A stretch of 64,000 nt of DNA from Caecitellus pseudoparvulus (taxonomy: Eukaryota > Bigyra: Bicosoecida), in NCBI GenBank assembly GCA_965644315.1, contig CBFFRQ010000048.1, forward strand, positions 62,001 to 126,000, read 5' to 3'. This document shows, piece by piece, positions 18,864 to 28,047 of the stretch; position 1 is the stretch's first letter, and each line of letters starts with the position of its first letter. Position numbers and translations under genes: made by a program. The notes under the pieces were generated by a model that was not told the DNA's origin, did not search any database, and saw only the letters and a list, made by a program, of their open reading frames with translations.

Positions 18864-19327
18864 GGGAGGACAAGGTCGAAGTCAGCATTGCTTGGGCCTG
18901 CTTGTATATCGGAGCACCCACTTTCCTGCACAAACGCAGGGTCCGCCGGCGTGCGAGGCAGGGGCGCGCGTTACGGTGGCGAGGCACTAACCGTAGCTCG
19001 GCCTGGCTGGACTCATACGGTGTCTGGAGGAAAGCTGAGAACGCCATGATGCAACGAAGGGGGGAAAGGCGGCACTTCGCTCCGAGGCCAGACACTGCAG
19101 GGCTCCCGCGTCAGCTGTCCCGCAACAAGCCTTGTCTTCTGCTGCCTTTTCCTGTGGTGGAGTCCCTTCCGACCCCTGGCTGCACGCAGTGTCTGCGGCG
19201 AGGGAGTCACGACGAAGGTGGCGCTCAAAAACAAAATTCCTGCTGTGAAAGATTTGACTCGCAGTTGAGCAGCTCGTGGGGGGCTGCCTTGCGGCAAGTG
19301 CGGCTGTGCGAGCATCCCCCGGCCTCC
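18864..19327. promoter_or_regulatory. Shared upstream region of separase and FtsX-type permease genes
   Basis: This 464-bp stretch lies between the separase ATG (18863, minus) and the preferred permease ATG (19328, plus). An open frame from 18902 runs through it into the permease but encodes only low-complexity Arg/Cys/Ser sequence, so I treat it as 5' UTR and promoter. Confidence 0.4.
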
Positions 19328-22300
19328 ATGGCAAGCCATCCACCACCGAGCTCTCAGCAGGGCGGGTGCTCCACCTTCGTTGACGGGGTGAGAGGGGCAG
19401 CGGGCACGCTAGCTGCCAGTAGCAAGCAGACTTTCGTTGAGATCCGGCGTGCAAAGCTCGCGTACTGCGTCGGGTGCTGCGCTATCTTTGTCGTGAGCGA
19501 TGGCGTGCCGGGCGAAACGCGCATAGCACGTCGGCGCACGTCAGCCCCCTCTTTCCCCGCTCAGGTGGTGCTGGTGTCCAGCGTTGTGCTGACTCTCCTC
19601 GAGTATGCCCCCATCATCTTCCTGCAAGAGGCCGAGGGCTCGCAGGGTCAAATTGACCTGCACATCCGCTCGGACGGCTCGTCTGGCCTGCAACTCATGA
19701 ACTACACGCAGCTGGCGCTGTCAGCCGCACAGTCGACGCAGGCAGGCGAATTCTCGTACCACGCCCCCCGAGTTTCCCTCAGTGCTTCGGCGTGGGCACC
19801 CAGCGCCTGTGACACGCGCGCCTTTGCGCCGGCCTCCAACCAGGCAGCCGACGAGGCGGCGTGGATGTACGAGACGCCTGATGGGGCTTCCTGTTCAGCC
19901 CGCATCTACGCCGCACCTGCTGCCGACGACATTGAAGGGCGGCCAGCACCCTCTCACTTCAGCTGCTTGCCCTCCTGGTGTGATGCCGAGGCAGTGGCAG
20001 GTGTGAGCCTCGTGCTCCTGGACACTGCCGCTGAGAAGCGCATGGAGCTGGGACGCACATGGAGCTGGGCCGGGCGCATCCCGCCTGGCCAAGCAGTCAT
20101 TGTGCAGGACCTGGCGTCCTTGCTTGATTTGCAAGTGGGAGATACGATGTATGTGCGGGCCTTCATGCCTGTGACGCTTCGGCACGGCTTCGCATCCCAC
20201 CCCCCGCCCGTGTCGCTTGGCGAGACGCTGCTGAATGACTCCTCATGGGCATCCGCTGCGTCCCTGCACCCTGACGTGGCCCTGCCCATCACAGTGGCCG
20301 GCATCCTGCCGTCCCCAGAGGGCAAGCTTGGGAACACTGTGCGGGACGCTGCCTTCATGGAGCTGGACGCCTTCGTGCCCTTCGCGGCTCTCTTCCTGCA
20401 CCCCGCCATTCGGCAGGATCCTGGCGTGCAGGGCAACTCCACGGCTCCACGCGCGACTGGCCAGTCTCTCCTGCGGCAGGCAGCGACGGAGGTCGTCGTG
20501 AACCTGCCGCCGGCGGACCGCATCCCTGCGTACTTGAGCTCCAACTACGACACGCTGCAGGCACGCTTGACGGGCTTCACGGCTGACTTTGTGTACGTGA
20601 CGGGGTTCACGGAGGCAGAGGCCACGCAGCCTCTGCTGGGAGCGCTGTCTGGCAGGCAGTTCGTGTCCCTGTACCTCGGCTTGCTCCTGGATATCCTGCT
20701 CTTCATCTTGTTTCTGCTCAGCACCATCCTCATCTACAGCCTGCTCATGATCAACGTGAACGCACGCACCTTCGAGCTGGCAGTGCGGCGCATGCTGGGC
20801 ACGACACGGGTGGGGGTGGTGGGCATGCTGGTGCTGCATGCGCTGGCATACAGCCTGCCAGCGTGGCTGCTGGGGCTGCTGGTGAGCCAGGGCATCAGCG
20901 CGCTGCTGCTGGGCTCCCTGGCCAGCACTGCCGGGATCAACACGGGTGGAGGCCTCACGGGGCGGGCTGTCGGCATCTCCACCGCCCTGGCCCTGGCCAT
21001 TCCCCTCGTCGGCAGCATCGGGCCCATCCGAGCCGCGCTGGGAACATCCATCCGGGAAGCCCTGGACCAAGACCGCCCCAAGGCGACGGCGGTGGAGTAC
21101 AAGCTGCAGCGCAGCCAGGACGGCCGGGTGTCCCTGCCTCTCGTCGCCTTTGGCCTGCTCATGACCGTGTTCGGGTTCTGCATCTACTACCTCTTGCCCC
21201 TGGCCCTGTTGAGCTTGAATTTGTCCCTGTTCTTCAACATCTTCTTCTGGATCTTGGTGGGCCTGCTCCTGGGCCTCGTCCTCCTCGCGCTGAACTTCGA
21301 AGTGCTCCTGGAGCGGGGCCTGGCGGGGCTGTTCCTGTCCTGGTGGGAGCATGGCGCCATCGTGAAGCTGTCCCTCGCCAACCTCATCGCACACCGGCGG
21401 CGTAACCGCCAAACCACCATCATGTACGCACTCTCCGTCGCCTTCATTGTCTTTGTCACCGTCGCAGCGAACCAGGAGTTGCAGAGTGCCACATACGCTG
21501 CCCAGCAAGAGGCGGGGGCACCCCTGACGGTGCGCCCGCCAGCTCCGCCTGGCGCTGCAGACATGCCTGGGTCGCTGTACCTCAGCACCATGCAGGCGCT
21601 GGACAGCACTCTTGTGCGCTTGAAGGCATCTGGCAAGGTGAAGGACCATGCGTGGGTGACCTGGTCGTTCCAGGGCACAGCGTCCGCTGAGGGGGTGGAG
21701 GGGCCGGACATGCTAAACCTTGGTCGCGTCGCGGGGCGCACGGTGCGGCCTCGGGGCCTGTCCCCCCGTTTCTGGCGCGCGACGTACCCCCAGTACACCG
21801 AGGTGGGCACGGCAGACACCCGCAGCGGCCTGCCTCTGGCCGAGCAGTACTACTCTGCCCGCGGCTCACAGGGCGTCAGCGTCTCGTCGTTCTTCGCCCT
21901 CCCCAACGTGCTGGCAGCAGCTGTGGGCCAGGACGTGCTGCTGCAGACAAAGGGGCTGGCGGGAGTGACCTCCCCAGACACCACTCAGGACACGGAGACA
22001 GCAGGACAGGGCTCTGGTACCTTCGGCGTTGCGCGGGAGAGGGCGGGCGTCGTGACTCGGGACCGCGCCCGCCTGCACAGCCTCATGGACGCCTCGTCAG
22101 GCCTGTCGTTCACGGCCTTTGCGTCAGGCTCCCGCACGGCCACCATGTCCGTGCCCTCCCTCCTGCAGGCCCTGCGCGCGCGTGGCGTTGTGCGGACCCC
22201 CCTGTCCCTTCGATACTCCCGCATGGTTGTCATGCCGACAGAGGGGGCAGCCGACCCGGGTGGCCTGGACGATATCAAGGCGCAGCTGGTGCAGGCGGTG

Positions 22301-22771
22301 GGCCCCGGCGGGTGGACGGTGGGGGATGTGCGGGACTCCGTGGAGGACTTGCAGCAGATCCTGCTCGTGCTGAATTTCTTCTTCTCCCTGCTCACCGTCG
22401 TGGCCCTGGCGCTGTGCTTCTTCTCCCTCCTCGCAAGCATGGTCGCCAACATCGCCGAACAGCAGAAAGAAATCGGCATCCTGCTGGCTGTCGGCCTGCG
22501 CCCCTCCCACATGATTCGTGTGTACGTGTACGAGGCGTTTGTATTGGTCGTGTCGGCGAGCATCATGGGCACCATCATCGGCGTCATTGTCGCGTGGACC
22601 TTTGCCCAGCAGCGCGCCCTGTTCACGCAGCTGCCCGTGGTCTTCTTCTTCCCCTGGGCCAACCTGCTCACTGTCATCGTCTTCTCTGCCGTGACCGCCC
22701 TTCTCAGCTCAGCAGTGCCGGCCTGGCGCCTGACCAAGCAGCCCATCACACGCCTGCTGCGAGCGGGGTAG
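19328..22771 (+). CDS. ABC-transporter-type permease with two FtsX domains
   Basis: Two exons, 19328-19492 and 19565-22771, separated by a 72-bp intron that happens to be stop-free and in frame. Splicing joins CAIFV to VVLVSSVVLTLLEYAP and restores an uninterrupted first helix, followed by a large extracytoplasmic domain. The first FtsX/MacB-type core runs from LLDILLFILFLLSTILIYSL through FELAVRRMLGTTR. Further helices follow, then a second large loop. The second FtsX core has SLLTVVALALCFFSLLASMV, the EIGILLAVGLRPS element and LTVIVFSAVTALLSSAVP. This is the LolC/MacB-like permease layout, which partners a separate ATPase subunit; none is encoded nearby. The reading frame starts at 18902 in principle, but the ATG at 19328 gives a sensible N-terminus. 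Substrate is unknown. Confidence 0.8.
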   Translation: MASHPPPSSQQGGCSTFVDGVRGAAGTLAASSKQTFVEIRRAKLAYCVGCCAIFVVSDGVPGETRIARRRTSAPSFPAQVVLVSSVVLTLLEYAPIIFLQEAEGSQGQIDLHIRSDGSSGLQLMNYTQLALSAAQSTQAGEFSYHAPRVSLSASAWAPSACDTRAFAPASNQAADEAAWMYETPDGASCSARIYAAPAADDIEGRPAPSHFSCLPSWCDAEAVAGVSLVLLDTAAEKRMELGRTWSWAGRIPPGQAVIVQDLASLLDLQVGDTMYVRAFMPVTLRHGFASHPPPVSLGETLLNDSSWASAASLHPDVALPITVAGILPSPEGKLGNTVRDAAFMELDAFVPFAALFLHPAIRQDPGVQGNSTAPRATGQSLLRQAATEVVVNLPPADRIPAYLSSNYDTLQARLTGFTADFVYVTGFTEAEATQPLLGALSGRQFVSLYLGLLLDILLFILFLLSTILIYSLLMINVNARTFELAVRRMLGTTRVGVVGMLVLHALAYSLPAWLLGLLVSQGISALLLGSLASTAGINTGGGLTGRAVGISTALALAIPLVGSIGPIRAALGTSIREALDQDRPKATAVEYKLQRSQDGRVSLPLVAFGLLMTVFGFCIYYLLPLALLSLNLSLFFNIFFWILVGLLLGLVLLALNFEVLLERGLAGLFLSWWEHGAIVKLSLANLIAHRRRNRQTTIMYALSVAFIVFVTVAANQELQSATYAAQQEAGAPLTVRPPAPPGAADMPGSLYLSTMQALDSTLVRLKASGKVKDHAWVTWSFQGTASAEGVEGPDMLNLGRVAGRTVRPRGLSPRFWRATYPQYTEVGTADTRSGLPLAEQYYSARGSQGVSVSSFFALPNVLAAAVGQDVLLQTKGLAGVTSPDTTQDTETAGQGSGTFGVARERAGVVTRDRARLHSLMDASSGLSFTAFASGSRTATMSVPSLLQALRARGVVRTPLSLRYSRMVVMPTEGAADPGGLDDIKAQLVQAVGPGGWTVGDVRDSVEDLQQILLVLNFFFSLLTVVALALCFFSLLASMVANIAEQQKEIGILLAVGLRPSHMIRVYVYEAFVLVVSASIMGTIIGVIVAWTFAQQRALFTQLPVVFFFPWANLLTVIVFSAVTALLSSAVPAWRLTKQPITRLLRAG

Positions 22772-22832
22772 CCTGGCACCGCCAGCCCTGCCGTGTTCCA
22801 TGTTCCATGTGCCAATGCACCCTGCACGTCAC

Positions 22833-23381
22833 CTACACACTGCCGTCCATGTTCCAGGACTCCTTGTACGTCTCTCGCCCAGCGGCAATGGCTGCCTCCT
22901 CCTCGGCGATCTCCAGCCCAATCACCTCCTCGATGTCGGCGGGCTCCACAGGCAGCGCAGCCTCCTTCTCCGCATCCAGCTCAGCTACCAGGACGATGGT
23001 GTCCCCTCGCACAATGTACAGGCCCAGGGGGATGTCACACATCTTGCCAGCGGCGACGTGGCGCTCCATGGTGTCCTCCAACACCAAGTTGGCTGAGCAG
23101 AGCAGGCGGCGAGGCCAGGGCGTGCAGGTGCAGGTGGATGGCATGAGGCTTAGGATCGTACAGGGGGGTGGTCACGCACAGAACTGGTCATAGGAGCGCA
23201 GGATGCCCACCAAGTGCCGCCCATCTTGCAGCACCACCAGCACCCGCTCTGCAAACGCGGGCGAGCCACGGTGCCGGGATGCCGCCGCGCCATCCGTTCC
23301 GCCGGCGCGCAAGAGCGACGCACCGTCAAGAAAGTCCAGCAAAGAGGCGCTGCCGCCAAAGGTCGCGTACACCTCCTCCAT
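22833..23381 (-). CDS. LSM1: LSM1, subunit of the cytoplasmic LSm1-7 mRNA decay ring
   Basis: Two exons, 23381-23180 and 23092-22833, with an 87-bp intron (donor GTGCGT), give 153 residues. The Sm1 motif is LVVLQDGRHLVGILRSYDQF and continues across the splice into SNLVLEDTMERHV. The Sm2 motif is DIPLGLYIVRGDTIVLV. The order and spacing are those of LSM1, which with LSM2-7 binds deadenylated mRNA 3' ends and promotes decapping. The insertion before the Sm fold is Gly/Ala-rich, and the C-terminal extension is acidic (EEVIGLEIAEEEAA). The gene converges on the permease gene (61 bp between stops) and follows eEFSec on the same strand. Confidence 0.9.
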
Positions 23382-23547
23382 GGTTGCGGTGAGGAGGCAC
23401 AGACAGGCGAGGTGCGGAAATCGGCGCCACTCGTCAGCAACGCAGTCGACGACTGGCGACGTTGAGGGTGCAGCAAGCCTACGGCTGTCGTAGACACGCA
23501 GCATGCATTGATTGGAATGTGGTGTGGAGAGGAAAGTGCAACGGCTC

Positions 23548-25567
23548 TCAAGCCTCTGCTGCTGCGCCACCCCCTGCGCCGGCCTGGCTCGCCTCCCCAA
23601 CCAGCTCAGGCAGGCTTGGCAAGTTGAGGGGGCCTTGCACCATGGCCTTGCGGCCGCCGGCCGACGGCTGAAACAAGTGCTTGCGAAAGGGCAGGAGGAT
23701 GGGCGTGCCCGGCGCGATGCCAGCCGTTTCCCCTGAAAACGTCGCCGTGAACTTGCCTGACTTGCCAAAGGCACCTGTCACGCGACCGTCTATCGCCGGC
23801 TGGCCCGCACCGTCTGCCGCCGCGTCGCCGCCTGCTGTGGCAGTGTGCGCCTCCAGCGCCATGCCTGTGAACATGGAGATGTCCGTGTCCTTCGAGAAGA
23901 GGCCCTTGCCCACCACATCCAGCCCCAGACCGGTGGAGCCCTTCACGCGCTCCACCACGCCACTGCGGCCACGCTGCCTGTACAGCCGCACAGGGGCCGC
24001 TGCAAAGCCGCCGCCCTGCGCCGCATCGAAGGAAAAGGACGCCACGGCATGCCCATACCACGCCAGGCGGCAGGTCTTGCCGCCAATGTCGGCGTCCAGG
24101 CGTGAGCCGATCAGACGAGTCCCAGCCGGCAGCAGGATGGGCGTGTCCAGGCCGATGAGAGCCCACTGCCACGCAGCGCCATCCGAGCCAGGCGCTTTGG
24201 GCCCAGGCAGCCGTCCCACGAGGCCGTCTTGCCAGGCATACTCCGTGCCGGGGGGGCAGTGGCGCACTTGCCGGGCATTTGCCTCAGTCACCCCCGCCGC
24301 AGCCAGCTCCCGCGCCCCGGCGAAGATGACCTTGCCCACGACAGTGGTGTGCCCTGCTGACACGTGGCACTTGCTTTCAGAGGGCATGTCGCCCTTGAAG
24401 AAGCGCACCTTGCGCACCAGCGCCACGATGCCGGAAGCAGTGGGCACAGACCCCGGAGTGCAGGCTATGCCGCGCTCCAGAAGGGCGGGATCCAGGCCGG
24501 GCAGGTTCAGCCCCGCCCGGTCCCCTTGGCGTACACAGGACACCGCCCGGCGGAAGACCTGTGCAGACTTCACTTTGTACGAGGCAGCCAGGGCAGGCAG
24601 CTCCAGGGTGTCGCCCAGTTTCAGGGTGCCTGCAAGTGCAGTGCCCGTGGCCACAGCACCGTGTCCTTTCACCTGGAAGCAGTGGTCTACAGCGAACAGG
24701 AAGGGCGCCGTCAGCTGAGCACGCTGGGGAGGTGGCATGGTGTCCAGCATAGTCCGAGCCAGGGCGGACACGTCCCCTGCCTGGCCCCCGCCGCCCCCTG
24801 CGCCGCCCTTGCCGGCTCCGCCTGGAGCCGCCGCCACTGGCACCATGGCTGCGCCGGCAAAGCGCGTGCGAGCGAGGGCTTTGGAGATGCGCGCGCTGGC
24901 TGCTGCCAGGGCATCATCGTACTTTGGGTCCCCTGGACCGGAGCCAGGCAGCAAGTCAGCCTTGTTCAGGGCCACCACCAGGCGGTCTGTCGTCATTTCG
25001 CCCAGCACCAGGCACTGCGAGGCAGGGTCGGCGTCGCGTGAGGGCGCGCAGTCAGGGCGGGGTTGCGTGCTCCCACTTCACACACCTCTGCTGTCTGTGT
25101 CTGAATGCCTTTGGTGACATCCACAACGAGCAGCATCTGTGATGTGGAAGAGTGAACGGGAGCAGTGAGGAGGGCGAGTTTCACTGCGAAACGCCGAGTA
25201 CCCCACCATGTCGATGATCTGAGAGCCCCCGATGACTGTACGCATCAAGGATGCATGGCCAGGGCAGTCCACTAGAGTGCACTGCACTCTGTCGAATCCA
25301 GCAGCTGCGCAGCGCCGAAATGGTCTTTTGCCAGCCTTCCATTGACTCGCAGTGTGGTGCTCGCGCACCTGCCAGCTGCGCAGGCGCATCCGTTGTGAAG
25401 CTGGAGAAACCCAAGTCCACTGTCATACCCCTGCGCTTGCTTTCTGGGTGCTTGTCTAAAGCTGCTGTGCTGAGGCAGGTCGACAGGGCGGCCACAAGGC
25501 TCGTCTTGCCGGCATCGACATGACCCAACACGCCCACGTTCACATTGGCCACATTGCTGGCCGCCAT
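23548..25567 (-). CDS. EEFSEC: Selenocysteine-specific elongation factor eEFSec
   Basis: Four exons, 25567-25369, 25304-25207, 25136-25086 and 25014-23548, join in phase across introns of 64, 70 and 71 bp to give 604 residues. The G1 motif is GHVDAGKTS, G3 is VDCPGHA, followed by the family-specific VIGGSQIIDM, and G4 is ALNKADLL. Domain II begins FLFAVDHCFQVKGHGAVATG. Domains III-IV include IGSRLDADIGGKTCRLAWYG and the tail element AFGKSGKFTATFSG, which is characteristic of eukaryotic SelB/eEFSec, not of EF-1A. It delivers Sec-tRNA to ribosomes at UGA codons with SECIS elements. Its presence implies a working selenoprotein pathway in this organism. Three introns sit in the first third, and the remaining 1467 bp is one exon. 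Confidence 0.92.
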
Positions 25568-25777
25568 ATCGCACCAATCAGGCCACAGCGTGGCTGCTAG
25601 GTGGGGCCAGTGTGTGCAGTGTCGAGTCAGTTTCGTCCTCCACTTGTAGTTTGTCTGATTATTCTTATTGCGAGCGGCTTGCAGCCAAGACAAAACGTGA
25701 CACGATCTACCAGAAAATAGCGATGCAAGGGTCCTAAGCTCTGCCCCGAACAACATGCTCAGGGAAAAAGGCTGAAT

Positions 25778-27289
25778 TTACACCGGAACCCAAGCATTGG
25801 CTTTGATGCAACGCCCTGCAAGAGGCGCAAAGACTTTCTTCATGACCTCTGCAGCCTGCATCTGAGCTGGGCTCAACCCCCGCGTCAGCGCGTCTGGACA
25901 CCGCACATTGTACCCCGACCAAGTGCACCAGAGCAGCTCCCGGGCCATGTCGCGGAGGGGGGTACTGGGCCCATACCCCGCCTCAAGCCCCGCAGTAGCC
26001 ACAGGTGCCCACGGGCCGGCACATGCCGTAATCTCCCGCAAAGTGCCGCTTGGTATCAAGCTGCGGCCTTGATTGTGCATGTCCACGGCCGGTGTCAGCG
26101 ACGCCGCCACCGCGGCAGTCCACGCTGCCCGGCCCGGACTGCTCGCCAGAGCCTGGGCAGAGTGCTTGAAAGTCGCCACCATGGCCGCAGTTCCAGCTGC
26201 TGCCACACTGACTTGGCTGGCACCTGCCGGGGGAGGTGCGGTCTGAGCCGGGGCCAGGGCCCGACTCAGCCACGCACAGGCACGCTGCCGCAGCATTTGC
26301 ATGTCCCCGGCCATGCCGCCAAAGCGAGCACGAAGCAGGCAACCCCACGCGATGCCCAGGGCAGTGCTGCCAGCGTCCCCAGTAGGGCGGGTGTGCAGCG
26401 CCTGCAACAGGTCCAGCGGACTCAGTGCCGCCTCCACATCCTTGGCATCTGTGCCAGAATCAGCGGCTGCTGTGGCTGCAGCTGCAGTGGACGACGCGAC
26501 GCCAAGAGGCGGCACTGACAGGCGGGCCGAGATGGCCTCTGTCCCAGCTGGCGGGTTGGTTGGGGTGCAGCGGGTGAGGCGTGCCACACCGCCTCCATCG
26601 TCAAACGTCGGGCACGCAGCCACCTGCCCTACCACAGCTAGCAGCAGGTGCAGGAAGGCAGAAGGCAGGACATACCCCTGGGCCAGTGCTAGCATGGCCC
26701 ACGCCAGCACTGGCGAGGCAGCGTGTGCCGTGGAATCCTCTACTGCGATGACTTGCAGTCGCCGCACGAGCTGCGTGGGCCCATCTGGGTGCAGGTGGAA
26801 GAGCTGCGTGGCCGCTGCCAGGGCGTGGCGCACCTTCTTGCGCCGGACACACTTCTGCAGGATGCTCTTGAGCAGGCTGGGCGCGAGCTGGGGCTTGTAG
26901 CAGCCTTGTGGTGGGTCCGTGTGTGGTGGCACATTGGTCGTCAGGTGCAGTGCAATGCCTTCCACCTCCACCCCCTTCACGGGCTTCAACGAAGTCACGG
27001 TGGAGTTCCAAGACCCCTGTTCATGTGCACGAGGCTTGCCTTGCTGCAGCCGCCACGTCCACGCGTAGGACTGGCCTGCGCCCTCCTGCAGGTCCAGTGC
27101 AAACCACACAGGCAGCGGCTTCAAAGCTGCCCGGCGCATCATGGTGGCGAAGGCGTCTCGCCGCGGGGCCTTCACAACACTCGACAAGGGACCGTGTTCA
27201 GCTTGACTTGCACCACCAGGCACACTGACCGTGGGGGGCGCCGCGGCTGGCCGCTTCGTGCCTTTGCGGCCAGGAGCACTTGCCGCCAT
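25778..27289 (-). CDS. Uncharacterised protein, about 503 aa
   Basis: A single frame. The first ATG is at 27355, but the one at 27289 (MAASAPGRKGTKR) gives a simpler basic N-terminus. I do not recognise the family. Visible features are a block near residue 50 with repeated Trp and Tyr, then YKPQLAPSLLKSILQKCVRR, a helical stretch, and LVRRLQVIAVEDS. The pair 'QK-x-VRR ... RRL-x-x-I-x-x-ED' recalls the C-terminal helical domain of RarA/MgsA-type clamp-loader ATPases, but no P-loop is present, so this is only a resemblance. The C-terminus has ELLWCTWSGYNVRC and ends in NAWVPV. Length and continuous frame support a real gene. Confidence 0.6.
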   Translation of the reverse strand: MAASAPGRKGTKRPAAAPPTVSVPGGASQAEHGPLSSVVKAPRRDAFATMMRRAALKPLPVWFALDLQEGAGQSYAWTWRLQQGKPRAHEQGSWNSTVTSLKPVKGVEVEGIALHLTTNVPPHTDPPQGCYKPQLAPSLLKSILQKCVRRKKVRHALAAATQLFHLHPDGPTQLVRRLQVIAVEDSTAHAASPVLAWAMLALAQGYVLPSAFLHLLLAVVGQVAACPTFDDGGGVARLTRCTPTNPPAGTEAISARLSVPPLGVASSTAAAATAAADSGTDAKDVEAALSPLDLLQALHTRPTGDAGSTALGIAWGCLLRARFGGMAGDMQMLRQRACAWLSRALAPAQTAPPPAGASQVSVAAAGTAAMVATFKHSAQALASSPGRAAWTAAVAASLTPAVDMHNQGRSLIPSGTLREITACAGPWAPVATAGLEAGYGPSTPLRDMARELLWCTWSGYNVRCPDALTRGLSPAQMQAAEVMKKVFAPLAGRCIKANAWVPV

Positions 27290-27468
27290 CGATGCTCGCC
27301 GGAGACTTGTGTGCGCCCACCGGCAACAGAAAGTGTAGAGGTGTTTGCACAACAAAACAAAAGTAAATCAACTGCTGAGTCAAGGTTAGGCCAAGATTTT
27401 TTGCCTCGCGCTGGCATTTTCCTGTGGACAGTGCCTGGGTGTGCCTCGTTTCGCCTGCGTTTCAACTC

Positions 27469-28047
27469 ATGGCCGATCCAGCCGTGCTGGCCGAGCGCTT
27501 CTTGGCCTACGGGCGACAGCGTATGCAGGAGATGGAACAACTACACGGAACGATTTCAGCGTCCCAAGCCCCGCTGTCGCTGCCCGTTGTGGCAGCAGCG
27601 GCTCGGCACTTTGCAAAGCCTGGCGGGGAGCACGTCCATATTGCAGGGGAACTGCCGTCCGGCCCTGGCCCAGTGCACGGCAGGAGAGGCAGGGGAGCGA
27701 CTTCCCCAGAGGCAGTGGACCCTTTTGCATTTCCCCGCCACATGCTGAGCCTGGGCTGCATCGACGCGGAGCAAGTGCCGTGGCAGGCTGGACAAGCCTT
27801 GCCTGGCCCAGCCACCGGCGGAGACTCCTTGCCCACCTTCCCTCACCAGGCAGCTGCAGCCGCCGCCTTGGCAGGGGACAGTGCCAGCGCAGTGGCCCAG
27901 CCCCCGCCCGAGCTGTGGCTGCCGTCTCACTTTGCCAGCCACCTGCTGTGCGACATCGCCCTCAGCCAGCACGTCGCACGGCCCAAGGCGCTGCTCAGGC
28001 CGCTTCACGTGGCGGAGGAGGCGGCCGGCCACGCACCAGGCCCCTGA
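27469..28047 (+). CDS. Small uncharacterised protein, 192 aa
   Basis: A continuous frame starts MADPAVLAERFLAYGRQRM at 27469, soon after the divergent start at 27289, and ends at 28047. The N-terminal 40 residues look helical; the middle is Gly/Pro-rich; the C-terminal third has LWLPSHFASHLLCDIAL. No known domain is seen. The last 43 bp overlap the end of the ADP-ribosylglycohydrolase gene on the other strand, so either the overlap is real or the last exon is mis-bounded by an unseen splice. Confidence 0.45.
   Translation: MADPAVLAERFLAYGRQRMQEMEQLHGTISASQAPLSLPVVAAAARHFAKPGGEHVHIAGELPSGPGPVHGRRGRGATSPEAVDPFAFPRHMLSLGCIDAEQVPWQAGQALPGPATGGDSLPTFPHQAAAAAALAGDSASAVAQPPPELWLPSHFASHLLCDIALSQHVARPKALLRPLHVAEEAAGHAPGP

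Noticed and set aside
17266-18990. 574-residue plus-strand frame
   Set aside because: It is entirely antisense to separase, whose protein is conserved; open frames on the opposite strand are expected in GC-rich DNA.
18902-19327. N-terminal extension of the permease frame
   Set aside because: Low-complexity Arg/Cys/Ser content and position in the divergent promoter make the ATG at 19328 a better start.
20243-21649. 468-residue minus-strand frame rich in Gln and His
   Set aside because: Antisense to the permease; composition is an artefact of complementing hydrophobic codons.
25778-27289. AAA+ ATPase of the RarA family
   Set aside because: No Walker A or B motif is present in the frame; only the C-terminal pattern is similar.
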